A DNA stretch of 64,000 nucleotides from Pimelobacter simplex (lineage in GTDB: Bacteria; Actinomycetota; Actinomycetes; Propionibacteriales; Nocardioidaceae). The notes under the pieces were generated by a model. It was given only the letters and a program-made list of their open reading frames with translations, searched no databases and had not been told where the DNA came from. The position numbers were made by a program, and so were the translations under genes. The stretch is taken from assembly GCF_900114845.1 (NCBI RefSeq), contig NZ_FOUK01000005.1:365283-429282 (forward strand), written 5' to 3'. Positions 34,368 through 42,972 of this stretch are shown here, in pieces. How positions within the stretch are numbered: the stretch's first letter is position 1; every line of letters begins with the position of its first letter.

Positions 34368-35141
34368 TCAGAGGGCGGTGGCCTCCGCGGCCCGTCCCAG
34401 CTCGCGCCGGTGGTGGCGCAGCGCCTCGGCGGTGAAGATCGCCAGCGCGAGCCAGACCAGCGCGAAGCCCACCCAGCGCCCCGCCGGCATGTGCTCGCCC
34501 AGGAGGGTGACGCCGAGCGCGAACTGCAGCGTCGGCGTGAGGTACTGCAGCAGGCCGAGGGTCGTCATCGAGACCCGGGTCGCGGCGCCCCCGAAGCACA
34601 GCAGAGGGATCGCGGTCACCACGCCGCTCCCGACGAGCAGCGCGACGTGCCCGACGCCCTCGCCGAGGAAGTGCCCCTCGCCGGACCTGCCGAGCCAGAC
34701 CAGGAAGACCAGCGCGAACGGCGCGATCACCGCCGTCTCGAAGGTCAGGCTCTCGATGGCCCCGACGTCCGCGGACTTCTTGGCCAGCCCGTACGTGCCG
34801 AACGAGAACGCCAGCACCAGCGCGATCACCGGCGGCCGCCCGTAGTCGACCGTCAGCACCGTGACCGCCACGAACCCGATCACCAGCGCCACCCACTGCA
34901 GACGCCGCAGCCGCTCCCCGAGCACGAGGACGCCCAGCAGCACGGTCACGAGTGGGTTGATGAAGTAGCCGAGCGACGTCTCGACCACGCGGTCGCTGTT
35001 GACGCCGTAGATGTAGGTGCCCCAGTTGAGCGTGATCGTCACCGCGGCGACCACCAGCAGCGTGGTCTTGCGACGGCTGCGCAGCACCGCGCGCAGGGAC
35101 GCCGTACGCCGCAGCGAGAGGAGGAGCACGCCCATGACCAC
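34368..35141 (-). CDS. rarD: EamA-family RarD-like permease; 5' end lacks a normal start
   Basis: Drug/metabolite transporter superfamily. From the first in-frame GTG (35141) there are 257 residues with nine helices, including GTYIYGVNSDRVVETSLGYFINPLV (in parts: GTYIYGVNS, ETSLGYFINPL), a block typical of RarD. The same frame stays open upstream to a TAA at 35286-35288 and there encodes QRRGLLLGFSAYLIWGAFPL and EILAHRIVWSL, the conserved RarD N-terminus and first helix. That part contains no ATG, GTG or TTG. Either a rare codon is used, the start was lost by mutation, or the sequence has an error. Full open frame: 305 residues, the usual RarD length. Confidence 0.85.
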   Translation of the reverse strand: MVMGVLLLSLRRTASLRAVLRSRRKTTLLVVAAVTITLNWGTYIYGVNSDRVVETSLGYFINPLVTVLLGVLVLGERLRRLQWVALVIGFVAVTVLTVDYGRPPVIALVLAFSFGTYGLAKKSADVGAIESLTFETAVIAPFALVFLVWLGRSGEGHFLGEGVGHVALLVGSGVVTAIPLLCFGGAATRVSMTTLGLLQYLTPTLQFALGVTLLGEHMPAGRWVGFALVWLALAIFTAEALRHHRRELGRAAEATAL

Positions 35142-35375
35142 CAGCGACCAGACGATCCGGTGGGCGAGGATCTCGACCGGGCTGGACGGCGCGAGCAGCG
35201 GCCAGAAGAGCGGGAAGGCTCCCCAGATCAGGTAGGCCGAGAACCCGAGGAGGAGCCCGCGTCGCTGGTCAGGCGCGTGCCGACCTTACGACCCCCCAGG
35301 TTTCGGGCCGCGCGCGGTGGGCACGACACATCTAGTCCACTTGCACCATCCCGATCTCGAGGGGGAGTTCCACCC

Positions 35376-35780
35376 ATGCGTATCACTCGCATCATCACCG
35401 CCTTCGTCGCGGCGTTCACCGCGGCCATGCTGGGCCTGACGATGGCGCCCAGCCAGGCCGCGACCGGCGTCTCCGACCGTGCCGCCGCGGCCCCGCAGCA
35501 CCAGATCCCCAACCTGCAGGCCGGTGAGATCCGCAACACGGGTCGCTTCTACGCCAAGGGCAACGCCGTCACCTACAAGGGCAAGAAGATCATCCTGCAG
35601 CGCAAGAACAAGGGCGCGCGCAACTGGAGCACCGCGCAGAAGCAGCGCACCGACGCCAGCACCGGCCGCTTCAAGGTGAAGTTCCGCGGCAAGTGCGGCA
35701 GCAAGTGGCGCCTGGTCCTCAAGGCCAGCGGCGGCTACGCCAAGACGACGATCAAGCTCGGCAAGATCATCTGCTACTGA
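35376..35780 (+). CDS. Small secreted basic protein, 134 aa, hypothetical
   Basis: A clear signal peptide (about 1-29, MRITRIITAFVAAFTAAMLG... ending PSQAA) precedes a mature domain of ~105 residues rich in Lys/Arg. The core pattern NTGRFYAKGNAVTYKGKKII (about 49-68), LQRKNKGARNWSTAQKQ (about 69-85) and GRFKVKFRGKCGSKWRLVLKAS resembles beta-rich exported repeats of Nocardioides-type bacteria, with two cysteines (GKCGSKW and the terminal ICY). Function unknown. ATG 35376 has a GAGGGGGAG Shine-Dalgarno; an upstream in-frame extension runs antisense to rarD and is rejected. A perfect terminator follows. Confidence 0.88.
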   Translation: MRITRIITAFVAAFTAAMLGLTMAPSQAATGVSDRAAAAPQHQIPNLQAGEIRNTGRFYAKGNAVTYKGKKIILQRKNKGARNWSTAQKQRTDASTGRFKVKFRGKCGSKWRLVLKASGGYAKTTIKLGKIICY

Positions 35781-35798
35781 TCCTCGCCTGAGCTGACA

Positions 35799-35834
35799 CA
35801 CGAAGGGCCCCGCCGTACGGCGGGGCCCTTCGTG
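35799..35834. terminator. Strong bidirectional terminator
   Basis: A perfect 16-bp stem (arm CACGAAGGGCCCCGCC) with the 4-nt loop GTAC lies between the convergent secreted-protein and korB genes, 18 nt and 15 nt from their stops. Confidence 0.9.
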
Positions 35835-35849
35835 CTGCGATGTGAAGCG

Positions 35850-36956
35850 TCAGCCGACGGTCCAGGTGTCGCCGGCGTTGATGAGCGCGGCGAGCCGGTC
35901 CTCGGGCGAGCCCTGCACCTTGGCGACGGCGTCGGCGACCTGGGCGCGGGCCTGGTCGTCGTACGTCGGGCGGTCGACCTGGCGGAAGATGCCGATCGGG
36001 CTGCGGTTGAGGTAGCCGGCGTCGGTCAGCCGGGAGATCGCGAACGCCGTCGACGGGTCCGGGTTCTGGGCGTCGTGGACGAGGATGGCGTCGGCGGCCA
36101 CCGCCGCGGTGTCGGCGACCTCGATGGCGCCGGACGCGGTCCGGACCAGGGCCTTGTCGCCCAGCCCCGTGGCCTCGTCGCGGGTGCCGAAGGTGATCGG
36201 CTCGCCGTGGACCAGCGGGATGATCGCGTGGGCCTTGGTGTCGTTGTCCTTGATCGCGTCGAACGCCCCGTCGTTGAAGATCGGGCAGTTCTGGTAGATC
36301 TCGACCAGCGAGGTGCCGCGGTGGGCGGCGGCCGCGGCGAGGACGGCGGTGAGGTGCTTGCGGTCGCTGTCGATGGTGCGCGCCACGAACGACGCCTCGG
36401 CGCCCAGGGCCAGCGAGACCGGGTTGAACGGGTGGTCGATCGAGCCCACCGGGGTGGACTTGGTGACCTTGCCGGTCTCGGAGGTGGGGGAGTACTGGCC
36501 CTTGGTGAGTCCGTAGATCCGGTTGTTGAACAGCAGGATCGTCATGTTCACGTTGCGGCGCAGCGCGTGGATGAGGTGGTTGCCACCGATGGAGAGGGCG
36601 TCGCCGTCGCCGGTGACGACCCAGACGTTGAGGTCCTCGCGGGCGGTGGCGATGCCGGTGGCGATCGAGGGTGCGCGGCCGTGGATGGAGTGCATCCCGT
36701 AGGTGTCGAGGTAGTACGGGAACCGCGAGCTGCACCCGATGCCGGAGACGAAGACGATGTTCTCGCGGCGCAGGCCCAGGTCCGGCAGGAACGACTGCAC
36801 GGCCTTGAGCACGGCGTAGTCACCGCAGCCGGGGCACCAGCGGACCTCCTGGTCGCTGGAGAAGTCCTTGCCGGTCTGGGTCTCGCCCTCGGCGAGCGAG
36901 GGCACCAGCTCGGTGCCGGAGCGCAGGGACGGGTTTCCGAGGTCGATGGTCGTCAT
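35850..36956 (-). CDS. korB: 2-oxoacid:ferredoxin oxidoreductase subunit beta, 368 aa
   Basis: Thiamine-diphosphate subunit of 2-oxoglutarate:ferredoxin oxidoreductase, which makes succinyl-CoA and reduced ferredoxin. The cluster and cofactor motifs are W40-CPGCG (C41, C44), C75 in SGIGCSS, the ThDP/Mg motif GDGDALSIGGNH (about 115-126) and QNCPIFND (about 222-229). Its ATG overlaps the korA stop (ATGA). The pair is characteristic of actinobacteria such as Mycobacterium, where KorAB can replace or supplement 2-oxoglutarate dehydrogenase. Confidence 0.95.
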   Translation of the reverse strand: MTTIDLGNPSLRSGTELVPSLAEGETQTGKDFSSDQEVRWCPGCGDYAVLKAVQSFLPDLGLRRENIVFVSGIGCSSRFPYYLDTYGMHSIHGRAPSIATGIATAREDLNVWVVTGDGDALSIGGNHLIHALRRNVNMTILLFNNRIYGLTKGQYSPTSETGKVTKSTPVGSIDHPFNPVSLALGAEASFVARTIDSDRKHLTAVLAAAAAHRGTSLVEIYQNCPIFNDGAFDAIKDNDTKAHAIIPLVHGEPITFGTRDEATGLGDKALVRTASGAIEVADTAAVAADAILVHDAQNPDPSTAFAISRLTDAGYLNRSPIGIFRQVDRPTYDDQARAQVADAVAKVQGSPEDRLAALINAGDTWTVG

Positions 36957-38920
36957 CGGGCCGGAGCCTCCTCGTGGTCAGCAGGGGCATTGGTTCCGTG
37001 CTCGCCGAGGTCGACGTCGCGACCCTCGGCCTGGCCGACCAGGGCGCCGACGGCCTCGGCGAGCTCGGCGGCCTTGAGGGGCAGGCCGTAGACGTGGTTG
37101 TAGCCGATGGCGTCGACGAGGTACTCGGCGCGCAGCAGGCGGGAGAGCTGGCCGAGGTTCATCTCGGGGACCAGGACCTTGTCGTAGCGCTTGAGGATGT
37201 CGCCGAGGTCGTTGGGGAAGGGGTTGAGGTGGCGCAGGTGGGCCTGGGCGACGTTGTAGCCGGCCCGGCGCACGCGGCGGCACGCGGCGCCGATGGGCCC
37301 GTAGGTGGAGCCCCACCCGATGACGAGGACCTTGGCCTCCCCGGAGGGGTCGTCGACCTCGAGCGGGGGCAGGGAGTCGGCGATCCGCTGGACCTTCTCG
37401 GCGCGGATGCGGACCATGCGGTCGTGGTTGGCCGGGTCGTAGGAGATGTTGCCGTGGCCCTCGCCCTTCTCAAGCCCGCCGATGCGGTGCTCGAGACCTG
37501 CGGTGCCGGGGATCGCCCACGGACGCGCGAGCGTGGTCTCGTCGCGCAGGTAGGGCCAGAACTCCTCGACCGGCTCGCCCTTGGCGTTGGTGGTGGAGTG
37601 GTTGGGCTCGGTGGCGAAGTTGGCGTCGATTTTGGGGAGGGCGTCGATCGAGGGGATCGCCCAGGGCTCGGAGCCGTTGGCGAGGTAGCCGTCGGAGAGC
37701 AGGAAGACCGGGGTGCGGTAGGTGATCGCGATCCGGGCGGCCTCGACGGCGGCGGCGAAGCAGTCGCCGGGTGATTGGGGCGCGACGATCGGGACGGGTG
37801 CCTCGCCGTTGCGGCCGTACATCGCCTGGAGGAGGTCGGCCTGCTCGGTCTTGGTGGGCAGGCCGGTCGAGGGTCCGCCGCGCTGGACGTTGACCACGAG
37901 CAGGGGGAGCTCGGTCATCACGGCCAGGCCGATGGCCTCGGACTTGAGCGCGATGCCGGGCCCGGAGGTGGTGGTGACGGCGAGCTGGCCGGCGAACGCG
38001 GCGCCGATGGCGGCACCGATGCCGGCGATCTCGTCCTCGGCCTGCAGCGTGGTCACGCCGAAGCCCTTGTGCTTGCTCAGCTCGTGGAGGATGTCGGAGG
38101 CCGGCGTGATCGGGTACGAGCCGAGGAACACCGGCAGCTCGGAGCGGACGCCGGCGGCGACCAGGCCGTAGGACAGGGCCAGGTTGCCGGTGATGTTGCG
38201 GTAGGTGCCCGCTGCCATCGTGGCGGGCTTGATCTCGTACTGGACCACGAAGGTCTCGGTGGTCTCGCCGTAGTTCCAGCCGGCCTTGAAGGCGGCGATG
38301 TTGGCGCCGAGGATGTCGGCGACCTTGGCGAACTTCTTCTCCAGGAACGCGATGGTGGGCTCGGTCGGGCGCCCGTACATCCAGGAGAGCAGGCCCAGGG
38401 CGAACATGTTCTTCGCGCGGGCGGCGTCCTTGCGGGAGAGGCCGAACTCCTTGACGGCCTCGACGGTGATGCCGGTCAGGTCGACGGGCTGGACCTGGAA
38501 GCCGGCCAGGATGTCGTCGACCTCGCCGAGCTTGTCGAGGGGGTTCGAGGAGTACCCGGCCTTGTCGAGGTTGCGCTTGGTGAAGTCGTGGGTGTCGACG
38601 ATGATCGTCGCGCCCTTGGGCAGGTCGCCCAGGTTGGCCTTCAAGGCGGCGGGGTTCATCGCGACCAGGACGTCGGGCCGGTCGCCGGCGGTGAGGATGT
38701 CGTGGTCGGCGAAGTGGATCTGGAACGACGAGACGCCGGGGATGGTGCCCTGAGGCGCCCGGATCTCGGCGGGGAAGTTGGGCAGGGTCACCAGGTCGTT
38801 GCCGAAGACGGCCGACTCCTGGGTGAACCGGTCACCGGTCAGCTGCATGCCGTCACCGGAGTCCCCGGCGAACCGGATGATCACCCGGTCCAGCTGCTTG
38901 ACCTGCTTGGTCTGGCTCAC
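36953..38920 (-). CDS. korA: 2-oxoacid:ferredoxin oxidoreductase subunit alpha (gamma-alpha fusion), 655 aa
   Basis: The first ~200 residues are the gamma domain (VIIRFAGDSGDGMQLTGDRF, about 13-31), fused to the alpha subunit (about 240-640) with GSYPITPASDILHELSKHKG (in parts: YPITPASDI) and the central AEDEIAGIGAAIGAAFAG region. This fusion is the normal actinobacterial form. The C-terminal third contains the transketolase-C-like domain (VLVIGWGSTYGPI, about 535-547). GTG start at 38920 with GGAG upstream; the promoter region holds TCTAGA repeats and a small palindrome. Confidence 0.95.
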   Translation of the reverse strand: MSQTKQVKQLDRVIIRFAGDSGDGMQLTGDRFTQESAVFGNDLVTLPNFPAEIRAPQGTIPGVSSFQIHFADHDILTAGDRPDVLVAMNPAALKANLGDLPKGATIIVDTHDFTKRNLDKAGYSSNPLDKLGEVDDILAGFQVQPVDLTGITVEAVKEFGLSRKDAARAKNMFALGLLSWMYGRPTEPTIAFLEKKFAKVADILGANIAAFKAGWNYGETTETFVVQYEIKPATMAAGTYRNITGNLALSYGLVAAGVRSELPVFLGSYPITPASDILHELSKHKGFGVTTLQAEDEIAGIGAAIGAAFAGQLAVTTTSGPGIALKSEAIGLAVMTELPLLVVNVQRGGPSTGLPTKTEQADLLQAMYGRNGEAPVPIVAPQSPGDCFAAAVEAARIAITYRTPVFLLSDGYLANGSEPWAIPSIDALPKIDANFATEPNHSTTNAKGEPVEEFWPYLRDETTLARPWAIPGTAGLEHRIGGLEKGEGHGNISYDPANHDRMVRIRAEKVQRIADSLPPLEVDDPSGEAKVLVIGWGSTYGPIGAACRRVRRAGYNVAQAHLRHLNPFPNDLGDILKRYDKVLVPEMNLGQLSRLLRAEYLVDAIGYNHVYGLPLKAAELAEAVGALVGQAEGRDVDLGEHGTNAPADHEEAPAR

Positions 38921-39007
38921 ACCTGCTCCACTTCTCTCGACTACGCGTCGGCCGTGTCGTCACGGCAGCGACAGGTGCCGCGAGTCTAGAGCCAATCTAG
39001 AACACGT

Positions 39008-39022
39008 TCCACTTTCAGTGGA
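39008..39022. promoter_or_regulatory. Small palindrome upstream of korA
   Basis: TCCACT-TTC-AGTGGA is a perfect 6-3-6 inverted repeat about 90 bp before the korA start. It could be an operator; its binding protein is not known. Confidence 0.35.
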
Positions 39023-39204
39023 CACCTGTCCAGTTCGCGCCTGGCCGCCCGATCGGCGCGGCCTCACCACGATAGTCCGCCTGCGCTCCGCGCCCCACGC
39101 GAGGCCGCCAGATGGGCACTGCGGAAGCGCTCGGAGGCCTGTGTCGTCGGTCACGCCAACTCGTCGATTTGTCTATCGAGCAGTTCGACTAACTCACTAA
39201 TGTG

Positions 39205-39210
39205 TATTAT
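39205..39210 (+). promoter_or_regulatory. Probable -10 box of the sulfate transport operon
   Basis: TATTAT in the only AT-rich stretch of the gap, with a weak TTCGAC at 39184-39189 upstream (15-bp spacing). A leader of about 55 nt would precede the binding-protein start. Confidence 0.45.
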
Positions 39211-39273
39211 TTCGATCTGGTTTGAAGGTTCCTGGTGTACCGAGACACCGGGCCGAAGCAAGGAATGGGTGCG

Positions 39274-40302
39274 ATGAAGCGATCGATCAAGGCCGTTGCC
39301 GTGGGGCTCGTGGGTGTGCTGGCGTTCGGCGCCTGCAGCTCCGCCGCCGGTGGCAAGGACGACGGGAAGACCATCAACATCGTCGGGTTCGCCGTGCCGG
39401 AGGCCGGCAACAAGGCCGCCGCGACGGAGTTCGAGAAGACCGATGCCGGCAAGGACGTCACCTTCTCCGGTTCGTACGGCGCCTCCGGCGACCAGAGCCG
39501 CAAGGTCGCGGACACCAAGGGCAAGGACGTCGACTACGTCGTCTTCTCCCTGGAGCCCGACATGACCCGCCTGGTCGACGCCGGCCTCGTCGCCGACGAC
39601 TGGAACGCCGGCCCGAACAAGGGCATCGTCTCCCAGTCGGTCGCCGTCATCGCGGTGCAGAAGGGCAACCCCCTCGGCATCAAGGACTGGAGCGACCTGA
39701 CCCGCTCCGACGTCAAGATCGTCACCCCCGACCCGGCCAGCTCCGGCTCGGCGAAGTGGAACATCCTCGCGCTCTACACGTACGCGAAGTCGCAGGGTGC
39801 CACCGAGAAGGAGGCCGACGAGTTCCTCAAGAAGGTCTTCAAGAACGTCACCACCTGGGCGGCCAGCGGCCGCGAGGCGACGGAGTCCTTCAAGAAGGGC
39901 GTCGGCAACGTGCTCCTCACCTACGAGAACGAGGCCATCCTGGCCAAGCAGAACGGTGAGAACCTCGACTACATCCTCCCGGACCACTCGTTCCTGATCG
40001 AGAACCCCGGCGCCGTGCTCAAGGACTCCGACCCGGTCGCGAAGGACTGGCTGGACTTCATCCTCAGCGACAAGGGTCAGCTCGCCTTCGTGCAGAAGGG
40101 CTTCCGCCCGGTCGGTGACGTCGACATCTCCGGCGTGAGCGTCGAGGGCGCCAACGACCCGGCCAACCCGTTCCCGACCCCGGGCGACCTCAGCACGGCT
40201 GCTGACCTCGGCGGCTGGTCCGCGATCAACGCGGAGTGGTTCGGCAAGGACGGCGCCAAGCTCCGCTTCGACAAGCTGTACGCCGAAGCGACCAAGCAGT
40301 GA
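39274..40302 (+). CDS. Sulfate ABC transporter substrate-binding lipoprotein, 342 aa
   Basis: Sbp/CysP-type periplasmic-binding protein anchored by lipidation. The signal sequence MKRSIKAVAVGLVGVLAFGAC ends at the lipobox cysteine (about C21). Mature features of the sulfate/thiosulfate family include GFAVPEAGNKA (about 37-47), FSGSYGASGDQSRKV (about 62-76), TPDPASSGSAKWNILALY (about 149-166) and TYENEA (about 211-216). I chose ATG 39274 because AAGGA lies nine bases upstream and it gives a normal signal; ATG 39265 and GTG 39235 are also in frame. First gene of sbp-cysT-cysW-cysA. Confidence 0.94.
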   Translation: MKRSIKAVAVGLVGVLAFGACSSAAGGKDDGKTINIVGFAVPEAGNKAAATEFEKTDAGKDVTFSGSYGASGDQSRKVADTKGKDVDYVVFSLEPDMTRLVDAGLVADDWNAGPNKGIVSQSVAVIAVQKGNPLGIKDWSDLTRSDVKIVTPDPASSGSAKWNILALYTYAKSQGATEKEADEFLKKVFKNVTTWAASGREATESFKKGVGNVLLTYENEAILAKQNGENLDYILPDHSFLIENPGAVLKDSDPVAKDWLDFILSDKGQLAFVQKGFRPVGDVDISGVSVEGANDPANPFPTPGDLSTAADLGGWSAINAEWFGKDGAKLRFDKLYAEATKQ

Positions 40303-41147
40303 CGGACACACTCGTCGCACCCACTGGACCGGCGCGCCCGACGCGCCGGTCCAGTGGGCTGTTCCGGCTGACCCCGACCTCGGGGATCGGGCTGGGTGTC
40401 GCGCTGGTCTGGTTCAGCGTCCTCGTGCTGCTGCCGCTCGCGGCGGTGGTCGGGGCGGCGGCCGCCGGCGGCTGGGGTGCCTTCTGGAACACCCTGACCG
40501 ACGCGCAGACCTTCGCCGCGCTGCGGCTGACCGTCGTCGAGGCGGCGCTGGTGACCGTGGTCAACGCGGTCATCGGCACGGTCGTGGCGTGGGTGCTCGT
40601 GCGCGACAAGTTCTTCGGCAAGCGGATCCTGGACGTCGTCATCGACATCCCGTTCGCGCTGCCGACGATCGTCGCCGGCCTCGTCCTGCTCACGCTCTAC
40701 GGTCCCGAGAGCCCGGTCGGCATCAACATCGTGAACACCCGCGAGGGCATCTTCCTCGCGCTGCTGTTCGTGACCCTGCCGTTCGTCGTCCGGACCGTGC
40801 AGCCGGTGCTCATCGAGCTCGACGCCGACGTCGAGGAGGCCGCCGCGTCCCTCGGTGCGTCCCGGTTCACCACGTTCCGGCGGATCATCCTGCCGAGCCT
40901 GGTGCCCGCGATCACCGCCGGCTCGTCCCTCGGCTTCGCGCGCGCGATCAGCGAGTTCGGCTCGCTGGTGCTCATCTCGGGCAACACGCCGTACCAGACC
41001 GAGGTCGCCTCGCTGAAGATCCTCAAGTTCATCGAGGGCGACAACCAGGCCGGGGCCGCGGCGGTCGCCGTGCTGCTCCTCCTGGTCGCGATCGTGACGA
41101 TCGTGGTGCTCGACCTCGTCGCGCGGAGGGTGGCGCGCCGTGGCTGA
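40299..41147 (+). CDS. cysT: Sulfate ABC transporter permease CysT, 282 aa
   Basis: Inner-membrane permease with six helices. The ABC-permease EAA loop is EEAAASLGASRFTTFRRIILPSL (in parts: EEAAASLGAS, RRIILPSL, about 182-204), and DIPFALPTIVAGLVLLTLYG and ARAISEFGSLVLISGN are specific for CysT. GTG start overlapping the sbp stop (GTGA). It pairs with CysW to form the channel and docks on CysA. Confidence 0.95.
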   Translation: MTDTLVAPTGPARPTRRSSGLFRLTPTSGIGLGVALVWFSVLVLLPLAAVVGAAAAGGWGAFWNTLTDAQTFAALRLTVVEAALVTVVNAVIGTVVAWVLVRDKFFGKRILDVVIDIPFALPTIVAGLVLLTLYGPESPVGINIVNTREGIFLALLFVTLPFVVRTVQPVLIELDADVEEAAASLGASRFTTFRRIILPSLVPAITAGSSLGFARAISEFGSLVLISGNTPYQTEVASLKILKFIEGDNQAGAAAVAVLLLLVAIVTIVVLDLVARRVARRG

Positions 41148-41988
41148 CACCCGACAGATCCGGGCCCGCAAGGGGCCGGTGACCTACGCCCTGCGGTTCT
41201 TCGTCATCGCCTACCTCGCGGTGCTCGTGGTGTGGCCGCTGTGGGAGGTCACCTCGCGGACGTTCGCCCCGGTGGAGCGCGGCGCGGAGGGTGGCTTCAG
41301 CGCCTTCCTCGAGCGGCTCCAGGACCCGACCGTGACGTACGCCTTCAGCCTGACGGCGACCTGTGCCTTCTGGGCGGTGCTCATCAACACCGTCTTCGGC
41401 GTCGGCATCTCGCTGCTGATCACGCGCTACAACTTCCCCGGTCGCCGGATCCTCTCGGTCCTCATCGACCTGCCGATGTCGGTCTCCCCGGTCGTCGTCG
41501 GCCTCGCGCTGGTGCTCGCCTACAGCAGCGGCCAGGGCTGGTTCGGCGGTGCGCTGGAGTCGGCGGGCATCTTCATCATCGGCTCGACGCCCGGCATGAT
41601 CATGGCCACGGCGTTCGTCAGCCTGCCCCTGGTGATCCGCGAGGTGGTCCCCGTGCTCGAGGAGATCGGCATCGACTCCGAGCTCGCGGCGAGCAGCCTC
41701 GGCGCCAACGGCTGGCAGATCTTCCGCCGGATCACGCTGCCCAGCATCAAGTGGGCCGTCGTGTACGGCGTCGTGCTCAGCCTGGCCCGTTCGCTCGGCG
41801 AGTTCGGCGCGGTCAAGATCGTCAGCCCCGGCGCCGCCCTGCGCGGTGAGACCGCGACCATCCTCATCCAGAACCGCTACACCAACTTCGAGGAGCCCAC
41901 GGCGTACGCCGCCGCATTCGTGCTCGTGCTGGCCTCCGTGCTGGCCCTCGTGGTGGTGTCGCTCATTCGCAAGGAAGACCACTCATGA
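41140..41988 (+). CDS. cysW: Sulfate ABC transporter permease CysW, 282 aa
   Basis: Second permease subunit, six helices, with DLPMSVSPVVVGLALVLAY (about 109-127), the EAA loop SELAASSLGANGWQIFRRITLPS (in parts: ELAASSLGA, RRITLPS) and SLARSLGEFGAVKIVSPG (about 213-230). It starts with GTG 8 nt before the end of cysT and overlaps cysA by 4 nt, so subunit ratios are set by coupling. Confidence 0.95.
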   Translation: MADTRQIRARKGPVTYALRFFVIAYLAVLVVWPLWEVTSRTFAPVERGAEGGFSAFLERLQDPTVTYAFSLTATCAFWAVLINTVFGVGISLLITRYNFPGRRILSVLIDLPMSVSPVVVGLALVLAYSSGQGWFGGALESAGIFIIGSTPGMIMATAFVSLPLVIREVVPVLEEIGIDSELAASSLGANGWQIFRRITLPSIKWAVVYGVVLSLARSLGEFGAVKIVSPGAALRGETATILIQNRYTNFEEPTAYAAAFVLVLASVLALVVVSLIRKEDHS

Positions 41989-42968
41989 GCATCGAAGTAC
42001 GCGGTGTCGGCAAGCGCTACGGCGACTTCGTCGCCCTCGACGACATCAACGTGTCCCTGCCCACCGGCCAGCTGACCGCCCTCCTCGGGCCCAGCGGCGG
42101 CGGCAAGTCCACCCTGCTGCGCATCATCGCCGGCCTCGAGACCGCCGACTCCGGCTCGGTCGAGATCGAGGGCGTCGACGCGACGAAGCTGCCCCCGCAG
42201 AAGCGGAACGTCGGCTTCGTGTTCCAGCACTACGCCGTCTTCAAGCACATGACGGTCGCCAAGAACGTCGCGTTCGGCCTGGAGATCCGCAAGCGGCCCA
42301 AGGCCGAGGTCAAGGCGAAGGTCGCCGAGCTCCTCGAGCTCGTCCACCTCTCGCAGTTCGCCCACCGGCTGCCCTCGCAGCTCTCCGGCGGCCAGCGCCA
42401 GCGCCTCGCCCTCGCCCGTGCGCTCGCCGTCGAGCCCTCGGTGCTGCTCCTCGACGAGCCGTTCGGCGCGCTCGACGCCAAGGTCCGCAAGGAGCTGCGC
42501 GACTGGCTGCGCCGCCTGCACGACGACGTCCACGTGACGACCGTCTTCGTGACGCACGACCAGGAGGAGGCCCTCGAGGTCGCCGACGAGATCGTCGTCA
42601 TCAACGAGGGCAGGATCGAGCAGATCGGCTCGCCCGACCAGCTCTACGACGAGCCGGCCAACGACTTCGTCATGGGCTTCCTCGGCGCCGTCACCCAGCT
42701 CGGCCCGGTCCGCCTGCGGCCCCACGACATCGAGGTCGCCGTCCAGCCGGGCGTGCCCGGCGCGGCGGCCGGCGTCGTGCAGCGCGCGCTGCGGGTGGGC
42801 TTCGAGGTGCGGCTCACCGTGGACGTCGAGGGCCAGGCCGAGCCCGCGCTCGTCGTCCTGTCCCGGGCGCACGCCCGGGCCCTCGACCTCGAGCTGGGCA
42901 GCCGGGTCTGGCTGAGCCCGACGACGGGGGCGACGTCCGTGCCGCTGCTCGGCGAGGTCTCGGCCTAG
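41985..42968 (+). CDS. cysA: Sulfate ABC transporter ATP-binding protein CysA, 327 aa
   Basis: ATPase of the sulfate/thiosulfate importer. Walker A is GPSGGGKST (residues 35-43), the signature LSGGQRQR is at about 130-137, Walker B LLLDEPFGALD at about 150-160 and the switch histidine in VFVTHDQEEAL (about 184-194). The C-terminal ~90 residues form a short regulatory TOBE-like domain (LGPVRLRPHDIEVAV). It ends the operon and is followed by a long palindrome. Confidence 0.95.
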   Translation: MSIEVRGVGKRYGDFVALDDINVSLPTGQLTALLGPSGGGKSTLLRIIAGLETADSGSVEIEGVDATKLPPQKRNVGFVFQHYAVFKHMTVAKNVAFGLEIRKRPKAEVKAKVAELLELVHLSQFAHRLPSQLSGGQRQRLALARALAVEPSVLLLDEPFGALDAKVRKELRDWLRRLHDDVHVTTVFVTHDQEEALEVADEIVVINEGRIEQIGSPDQLYDEPANDFVMGFLGAVTQLGPVRLRPHDIEVAVQPGVPGAAAGVVQRALRVGFEVRLTVDVEGQAEPALVVLSRAHARALDLELGSRVWLSPTTGATSVPLLGEVSA

Positions 42969-42972
42969 CGCG

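Larger units (their letters stand above)
38921..39273. other. Gene-free divergent region between korA and the sulfate transporter operon
   Basis: This 353-bp gap holds the korA leader, two TCTAGA sites 11 bp apart (38985-38990, 38996-39001), a TCCACT-TTC-AGTGGA palindrome (39008-39022) and an AT-rich promoter with TATTAT at 39205-39210 for the sulfate operon. The middle (about 39040-39160) has no obvious structure and no convincing gene. Confidence 0.65.

Noticed and set aside
34254..35375. Plus-strand frame of several hundred codons leading into the secreted protein
   Set aside because: It is antisense to rarD; the signal peptide and Shine-Dalgarno place the real start at 35376.
35228..35539. 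Minus-strand frame ending in a segment overlapping the rarD N-terminus
   Set aside because: It lies antisense to the secreted protein gene and has no family features; it also does not provide a frame-matched start for rarD.
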